Assembly: GCF_965279675.1 (NCBI RefSeq)
Contig: NZ_CBDIIJ010000002.1
Coordinates: forward strand, 62,001 to 126,000
Direction of reading: 5' to 3'
Length of the DNA stretch: 64,000 nt
DNA from: Mucisphaera sp965279675
GTDB taxonomy: Bacteria > Planctomycetota > Phycisphaerae > Phycisphaerales > Phycisphaeraceae
A program made the position numbers and the translations under genes. The notes under the pieces were generated by a model that was not told where the DNA came from, searched no databases, and saw nothing but the letters and a program-made list of their open reading frames with translations. Positions within the stretch are counted from its first letter, which is position 1. Every line of letters starts with the position of its first letter. Below are positions 59,850 to 64,000 of the stretch, in pieces.

Positions 59850-59929
59850 GCCGAGAACATACCAGGCACCTACCACCCCACACGCGTGATCCCTTGCAAG
59901 AGCAGCAGGTGACCTGCCCCCGGTCTCAC

Positions 59930-60215
59930 GCGGCCGTTCTTGGCGTAGTAGGTCTGGGCGAAACGCAGGTAGGCCAGCACGAGTTCGCAGATGGCCAGCT
60001 CCTGAGCTGCCGCCTTGCGGGTCGGACTCGGCGTGTGGCGGTGGCCGGCCAACCATCCGGCGACCACCGGTCGTAAGCCCGGCGGCTCGCGTCGCTGCCG
60101 TACAGGCCCAGAAAATAGTCCTTGCCGTTGATCCGAACAACCGCCTGGCTGCTGGGTTTGTGCAGGCGATAGCTCGGGACACGAAGGGTCGGAAAGTCAG
60201 ATTGAACAGAATTCG
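59930..60215 (-). pseudogene. Tyrosine integrase N-terminal remnant (planctomycete type)
   Basis: A minus frame reads VPSYRLHKPSSQAVVRINGK and continues DYFLGLYGSDASRRAYDR; after a shift near 60062 it continues VAGWLAGHRH and then ELVLAYLRFAQTYYAKNGR. Together these match, from memory, the N-terminal arm/core-binding part of the site-specific integrases common in planctomycetes (pattern HKxSGQAVVxxxGxDxYLGxxG..YDRxIxEWLxxG, then ELxxAYxxFAxxYY). Homology is lost at about 59930, so the catalytic domain with the R-H-R-Y residues is gone. The remnant begins about 135 bases from the 3' end of the tRNA-Gly and points away from it, the usual place for the integrase of a tRNA-targeted element. Its decayed end lies about 80 bases from the end of the giant gene. 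Confidence 0.75.
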
Positions 60216-60347
60216 TAGATGCTGATCGGGTCCCGTTCGGTCTCCATAGCCAAAGTGGTAACTACTACTTTTTTTAAGGCTTGCAGAGCCGCTCCACTCG
60301 ACGAGAGCAAGTTCGCTAACTAGCGATCGGTACGTGATTTGTCTTCC

Positions 60348-60392
60348 AAAGCGGGTGACCGGACTCGAACCGGCGACATTCAGCTTGGGAAG
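60348..60392 (-). repeat. tRNA-Gly-borne copy of the 45-bp direct repeat (putative att site)
   Basis: Identical to 6315-6359. Covers the 3' half of tRNA-Gly(CCC) from the anticodon loop plus bases past the acceptor end. The tRNA stays intact here, as expected at the end of an integrated element that restores the tRNA 3' part. Confidence 0.87.
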
Positions 60393-60421
60393 CTGACGTT
60401 CTACCACTGAACTACACCCGC
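60350..60421 (-). tRNA. tRNA-Gly (anticodon CCC)
   Basis: 72 bases folding into a full cloverleaf: acceptor GCGGGTG/CACCCGC, D arm GTTC-AGTGGTA-GAAC, anticodon arm TCAGC-TTCCCAA-GCTGA with anticodon CCC, T arm GCCGG-TTCGAGT-CCGGT (one G-T pair) and discriminator U. CCA is not encoded. Reads GGG glycine codons. It lies 33 bases past the end of the GH2 gene and serves as the putative integration target. Confidence 0.95.
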
Positions 60422-60454
60422 AGACAAATTCACAGCTTATCACGCCCCCTCCAA

Positions 60455-63379
60455 CTACTCCAGAACCCACAGGCCCTCGCCGTGGACACGCACGCCCTCG
60501 TCCAGCACGATCCTCGGCGTCCCGTAGATACGGCTGCCCTGCAGGAACCGCTCGTGACCACCCGCGTAACGATCCACCTGTGTAAAGAAGATCTGCTGTC
60601 GCTCCGGATGCAGATACGCCCGCGTGTGCTGTGAGCCGTCCGAATAGAAGGTCAAAGCTGCACCGTCCTTCTCGTGATGCAGACCGCTCCTGCGCACATG
60701 CGTCTTCGTCGATCGGAAGTCACGCGTTCCAAACTCGTTCGCTTCCAGGTGCCAGGGCAACCGTGCATAGGGACCGCTATGACCCGGCAGCCGAACATGC
60801 TCCGCCGTCGCTTCACCCGTATGACGAGCGATATGATCCTCCGGGTACCAGGTCCAATACCCTTCACGCACCCACCGCAACCGATTCATACGTGGAGACA
60901 GAGCGAAACTGATCCCGACCTCACGCATCTCCTGACTGTCGGGGGGCGTGTGCCAGGGACGGGTTGCAGGTCCATTCTTCACGAGCCAATTGAAGTCATA
61001 GCCAACGCGCAGCTGACCGTCACGCGTGAAGGTGTAGGTGTACCCACCCTCCGCCTCGTCATACCGGCCACGGACCCGTACGACTAGCCCCTCATCACCA
61101 ACCTCATAGGTAACCTCTTCCAGCGTCCAGTTCGTGGCCAGGGTTGAACCACGCGTGTGCTGCCGTGTCGCGGTCAGATATGGACCCGACTCAAGCACGT
61201 CGATCCCGTCGACCGAACCCGAGATGAAAAGACCCGTCGCGAGATCGATCTGCCAGAAACGATCGCCACTCCTCACCACCAACCGGCCATCGACTTCACG
61301 ATGCTCCAAGACCGCAAACGCTGCAGGCGCCTCGATCTCCAAAGGACCACGGACCGCGTACCGATCAACCAGCCGGCCCTCCGCCGAGATCACGTCCAAC
61401 AACAACTCATCACCAGGCTGCATCGCCCGATGAAGCGCAAGCTCAACCGTCCCTACCTCGAACGGTGCGATCTCAGGCACAGGCACTTCCATCGGCTGTC
61501 CATTCAGCGTCGCCTTCCACGTGTAGCCGGTGGTCGGCATAAACCGCGAGAAATTCTTCAGCGTGAACGACGCTGTCTCACGATCCTCCGACAGGCCAGC
61601 TGACTGAAGCCGCAAGGGCGAGTTCGCCTTCTTGACATTCCAGAACTCCGGCTTGGCCCTGCGGTACCGATCCAGAATACCCCAGTCCCGCTGAAGCCCG
61701 CCCCAGTGGTTCTTCATGCGGATCGTGAACGAAACGCCATAGAACAGGTGGCCGCCAAGCACCTTGTCGAAGGCATGCATGTAATCAATGTGCGCCTCGT
61801 AATCGTGGATCCACTGATCCAGCACCGCGGGGTCGGTGTTGAAATCACCCTTCGCGTACTCGTGCACGTGCGCCCACTCGCCATAGAAAATCGGCCGCTT
61901 GTCGGGCATGCCCTTGTTCACAAAGTTCGGGTAGTGATAGTTGTCCACGTTCGTCTGCGGGAGATTCTTACCCATCTCCTCACTCTCGTGAGCCTCGGCC
62001 CAGACGATCCGGGTCGGATCAAGCTCCTGCACCATGAACCCGCCATCCACAAATGGCTTCATCGTGAAAAGCGATTCGTTCGCCAGGTTCCAGGCAACGA
62101 CCGAGGTGTGATTCCGAAACACCTCAACCAGCTGCGCCAGCATCTGCATGTACTCATCGTAGAAAACCTGCGTCTCACCGAGTTCCTTCGACCACGGCAT
62201 CCAGGTCATGCCGACCGCATTGATGGTGTTCTCCACCGCGGTCATCAAGCCGATCTCATCGCAGATCTCGATGAGGTCCGGATACGGCGCCGCTCGGACC
62301 ATGACGAAGTTCGCATACTTCATCAGCTCCATGTCCTTGCGCAGCTCCTCCCGAGTCACCGCATGCAGATTCTTGTAACTCGGAACATGGTGGTACCCAA
62401 CCGAGAGGATCTTCAGCACCTCACCATTCAGCAGCACATGATCATCGGTGATCTCGATCTCTCGAAACCCAACCCGATTCCGCGTGCTCGAAGGGACCGG
62501 GCCATCGCCAACCAGCTCGGTCGTAAGCGTGTAGAGACTGGGCGTCTCGGGCGTCCACTTGGCCGGCGACGCGATCGTCTGATTAAGCACGACCTCCGCC
62601 GTCGCGCCCGCATCCAGCGCAGGAACACCCACCGTCGTCTGCGTCAGAGTCACGTCCTCGTCTTCCGGATCCTCAAGCGACACAACAATCTCACCCGCCT
62701 CACGCCGCACATCACTCCGATTCGTCACCACCCAGCGAAGCTGCAACTCCGCGTCCTGGTAAGCCTCATCCAGATCCGTATTGATGTGGAAGGAAGACAC
62801 ATAAACAGACGGGACCGCAATCAACTCCGGCTCGAAGGCGATCCCCAGAAAACCGCGATGCGAAAGCCGAACGGTCTCGTTCGACGAGATGTGCACCGCG
62901 ATCGTGTTCACCTCACCAGCACGTGCGGCCTCGGTGATGTCAAACTCGAACGGGATCCACGGCCCCACGAACCTGCCGACAAAGGTGCCGTTGACGTACA
63001 CCATCGCCACGCCCTCAACCGAACGGAAACGCAGCTTGATCCGCTGGCCAGCCCATTCGGAAGGCAGGCGAATGTCTCGCGAGAAACCCGTCGTCTCAAG
63101 CTCTCCGCGAACCAGGTCGGGATAGGTCGATTCGATCTCGCTCGGAACAGGTATCTGCAGCTGATCAGCAATGTTCTCATCGAGTCGCTCGTAGAAATCG
63201 CCCGGAGCGTTCGGGAAGAACTGCCACGTTCCCTTCAGCGAGATACGCGAAGTCACATCACTCACTGGCGTAAACACGCCCTTCGGAGGAGCATCCGCCA
63301 CCGCAGCAGGCGCCAGAGACAACCCGAGCAGCAGGCCAGCAAGAACGCAACATAAACGCCGGAAAATCACTGAAAGCAT
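60455..63379 (-). CDS. Secreted GH2-family glycoside hydrolase, second paralogue
   Basis: About 974 residues. Signal peptide with VLAGLLLGLSLAPAAVA. The jelly-roll sugar-binding domain starts at LKGTWQFFP and includes MVYVNGTFVG; an Ig-like domain follows, and the TIM barrel has RVGFREIEI, then the probable acid/base Glu435 in WNLANES and nucleophile Glu501 in FYGEWAHV. The C-terminal domain shares TRDFRSTK and WYPEDHI with the GH2 at 6943-10200, so the two are paralogues. ATG 63377-63379 is preferred (GGAG seven bases upstream) over a TTG six bases earlier. The sulfatase gene ends 26 bases before this start, which suggests an operon for a sulfated polysaccharide; desulfation would precede or accompany glycoside cleavage. 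Exact substrate not known. Confidence 0.92.
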   Translation of the reverse strand: MLSVIFRRLCCVLAGLLLGLSLAPAAVADAPPKGVFTPVSDVTSRISLKGTWQFFPNAPGDFYERLDENIADQLQIPVPSEIESTYPDLVRGELETTGFSRDIRLPSEWAGQRIKLRFRSVEGVAMVYVNGTFVGRFVGPWIPFEFDITEAARAGEVNTIAVHISSNETVRLSHRGFLGIAFEPELIAVPSVYVSSFHINTDLDEAYQDAELQLRWVVTNRSDVRREAGEIVVSLEDPEDEDVTLTQTTVGVPALDAGATAEVVLNQTIASPAKWTPETPSLYTLTTELVGDGPVPSSTRNRVGFREIEITDDHVLLNGEVLKILSVGYHHVPSYKNLHAVTREELRKDMELMKYANFVMVRAAPYPDLIEICDEIGLMTAVENTINAVGMTWMPWSKELGETQVFYDEYMQMLAQLVEVFRNHTSVVAWNLANESLFTMKPFVDGGFMVQELDPTRIVWAEAHESEEMGKNLPQTNVDNYHYPNFVNKGMPDKRPIFYGEWAHVHEYAKGDFNTDPAVLDQWIHDYEAHIDYMHAFDKVLGGHLFYGVSFTIRMKNHWGGLQRDWGILDRYRRAKPEFWNVKKANSPLRLQSAGLSEDRETASFTLKNFSRFMPTTGYTWKATLNGQPMEVPVPEIAPFEVGTVELALHRAMQPGDELLLDVISAEGRLVDRYAVRGPLEIEAPAAFAVLEHREVDGRLVVRSGDRFWQIDLATGLFISGSVDGIDVLESGPYLTATRQHTRGSTLATNWTLEEVTYEVGDEGLVVRVRGRYDEAEGGYTYTFTRDGQLRVGYDFNWLVKNGPATRPWHTPPDSQEMREVGISFALSPRMNRLRWVREGYWTWYPEDHIARHTGEATAEHVRLPGHSGPYARLPWHLEANEFGTRDFRSTKTHVRRSGLHHEKDGAALTFYSDGSQHTRAYLHPERQQIFFTQVDRYAGGHERFLQGSRIYGTPRIVLDEGVRVHGEGLWVLE

Positions 63380-63404
63380 GGACAAACTCCAGGTCTGTGA
63401 ACCA

Positions 63405-64000
63405 TCAGGTGGATATCGAGGTCCGTTCGGGAGGCTCAGGGAGATGCGATCCTACGCCATCCTGCGTCGGACGCGCCGAAAGCAAACGCACGGCCATCCC
63501 ATCCGAGACAGAAACGTTTCTCGCATAAGCAGGATCGAGCCGGTCAATCTCACGCTGAAGCTGCTCGCTGTCCTGAAACAGCAACGCCTCATCAGCCTTG
63601 AGACGAAGATCCTTAGGCTCGTATCGCCGCATCTCACCACGCGAAACCGCCAGAGCATCGCCCGCAAGCGTGTGGCGATCCACGAGCCCCTGCCTAAGCG
63701 TCGACACACGCACCGAAGACGCGGGGTCGTCGATCGCATTCCTGCTCTCTCGAGGATCACTCTCAAAGTTCAGGTAATAGGCCTTGTCATCAGGCGCAGA
63801 GTATATGTACTTGTCATCCCGCGAAGCCGCCATGTAGAGGCCGTACTCCCCCTGCTGGAACTGCGAGTAGACCACCTCACGATCCGACTTGCCCGCCGCC
63901 AGCTGGATCAGACTCTCACCCTCATCCGTGTCACGCGAATCCTTGATCCCCGCTACATCCATGAACGTCGGAAACAGATCAAGCAGACTCGCCGGATCAT
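63405..64000 (-). CDS. Sulfatase, C-terminal part (N terminus outside window)
   Basis: The frame is open through the right edge; an internal Met at 63962 is not the start because the codons before it read SLLDLFPTF, a standard sulfatase segment (S-L-x-D-L-x-P-T) preceding the C-terminal domain. Then GESLIQLAAGK, REVVYSQFQQGEYGLYMA, DDKYIYSAPDD and YLNFESDPRESRN, the C-terminal sulfatase pattern (Y-x-L-x-x-DPxExxN). The catalytic formylglycine (CxPSR) region lies beyond the window. It is in the same direction as the GH2 gene with 26 bases between, so likely co-transcribed. Role inferred: removal of sulfate esters from a marine-type polysaccharide. Confidence 0.87.
   Translation of the reverse strand, partial: DPASLLDLFPTFMDVAGIKDSRDTDEGESLIQLAAGKSDREVVYSQFQQGEYGLYMAASRDDKYIYSAPDDKAYYLNFESDPRESRNAIDDPASSVRVSTLRQGLVDRHTLAGDALAVSRGEMRRYEPKDLRLKADEALLFQDSEQLQREIDRLDPAYARNVSVSDGMAVRLLSARPTQDGVGSHLPEPPERTSIST

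Noticed and set aside
60250..60300. T-rich run near 60270 as an intrinsic terminator for the tRNA
   Set aside because: On the tRNA strand it is an A run and no stable stem precedes it.
59838..60470. 210-residue minus frame across the tRNA region
   Set aside because: It reads through the tRNA-Gly and the wrong frame of the integrase remnant.
61706..63355. 549-residue plus-strand open frame opposite the second GH2 gene
   Set aside because: It is antisense to a gene with full GH2 motifs; its composition (Arg, His, Val-rich, no domains) is typical of mirror frames in GC-rich coding DNA.

Overview
The window looks like chromosomal DNA of a planctomycete, probably class Phycisphaerae. This rests on an LEPR-XLL motif at the N terminus of a giant surface-type protein, two proteins with PEP-CTERM-like sorting tails, a planctomycete-style integrase remnant, a sulfatase and several secreted polysaccharide-degrading enzymes. 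Taxonomy is inferred from gene families, not from a marker gene.

Layout. 1-4.0 kb is visibly more AT-rich and has three minus-strand genes: an edge-truncated MDR oxidoreductase, a Gfo/Idh/MocA oxidoreductase, and a secreted beta-helix protein of pectate-lyase-like type with a PEP-CTERM. 4.6-6.4 kb holds a PL10 pectate lyase gene between two truncated copies of the 3' half of a tRNA-Gly gene. 6.9-16.1 kb holds a GH2 glycosidase, a decayed serine hydrolase, a small PEP-CTERM protein, a D-lactate dehydrogenase, a polytopic membrane protein, an EamA transporter and a decayed threonine aldolase. 16.5-59.8 kb is one uninterrupted gene for a 14,437-residue modular protein. 59.9-60.4 kb has an integrase fragment and the intact tRNA-Gly(CCC). 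60.4-64 kb has a second GH2 gene preceded by a sulfatase, in one likely operon.

Main interpretation. The intact tRNA-Gly at 60.35 kb shares an exact 45-bp direct repeat (anticodon-loop region to 3' end) with a fragment at 6.3 kb, and a fragment of a tyrosine integrase lies next to the tRNA. This is the classic footprint of tRNA-targeted integration, so the 54 kb between the repeats, including the giant gene, is plausibly an old integrated island. A more decayed third copy at 4.64 kb suggests repeated use of the site. The two pseudogenes inside fit an old, decaying insertion.

The giant protein combines an Arg-rich N terminus with LEPR-XLL, two copies of a large module that each enclose an array of about 11-residue repeats (roughly 1,700 and 300 residues), a short RTX-like block, haemagglutinin-like beta-solenoid stretches, 12 hook-IN-like modules, a 7-residue G-x-x-L-N repeat, a C-type-lectin-like domain, about 975 residues of coiled coil, an FG-GAP propeller inserted in a PKD domain, four more PKD domains, dockerin-like Ca loops and a Gln-rich tail. 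An adhesin or cell-surface structural role is inferred. The flanking pectate lyase, GH2 enzymes and sulfatase point to life on plant or algal polysaccharides.
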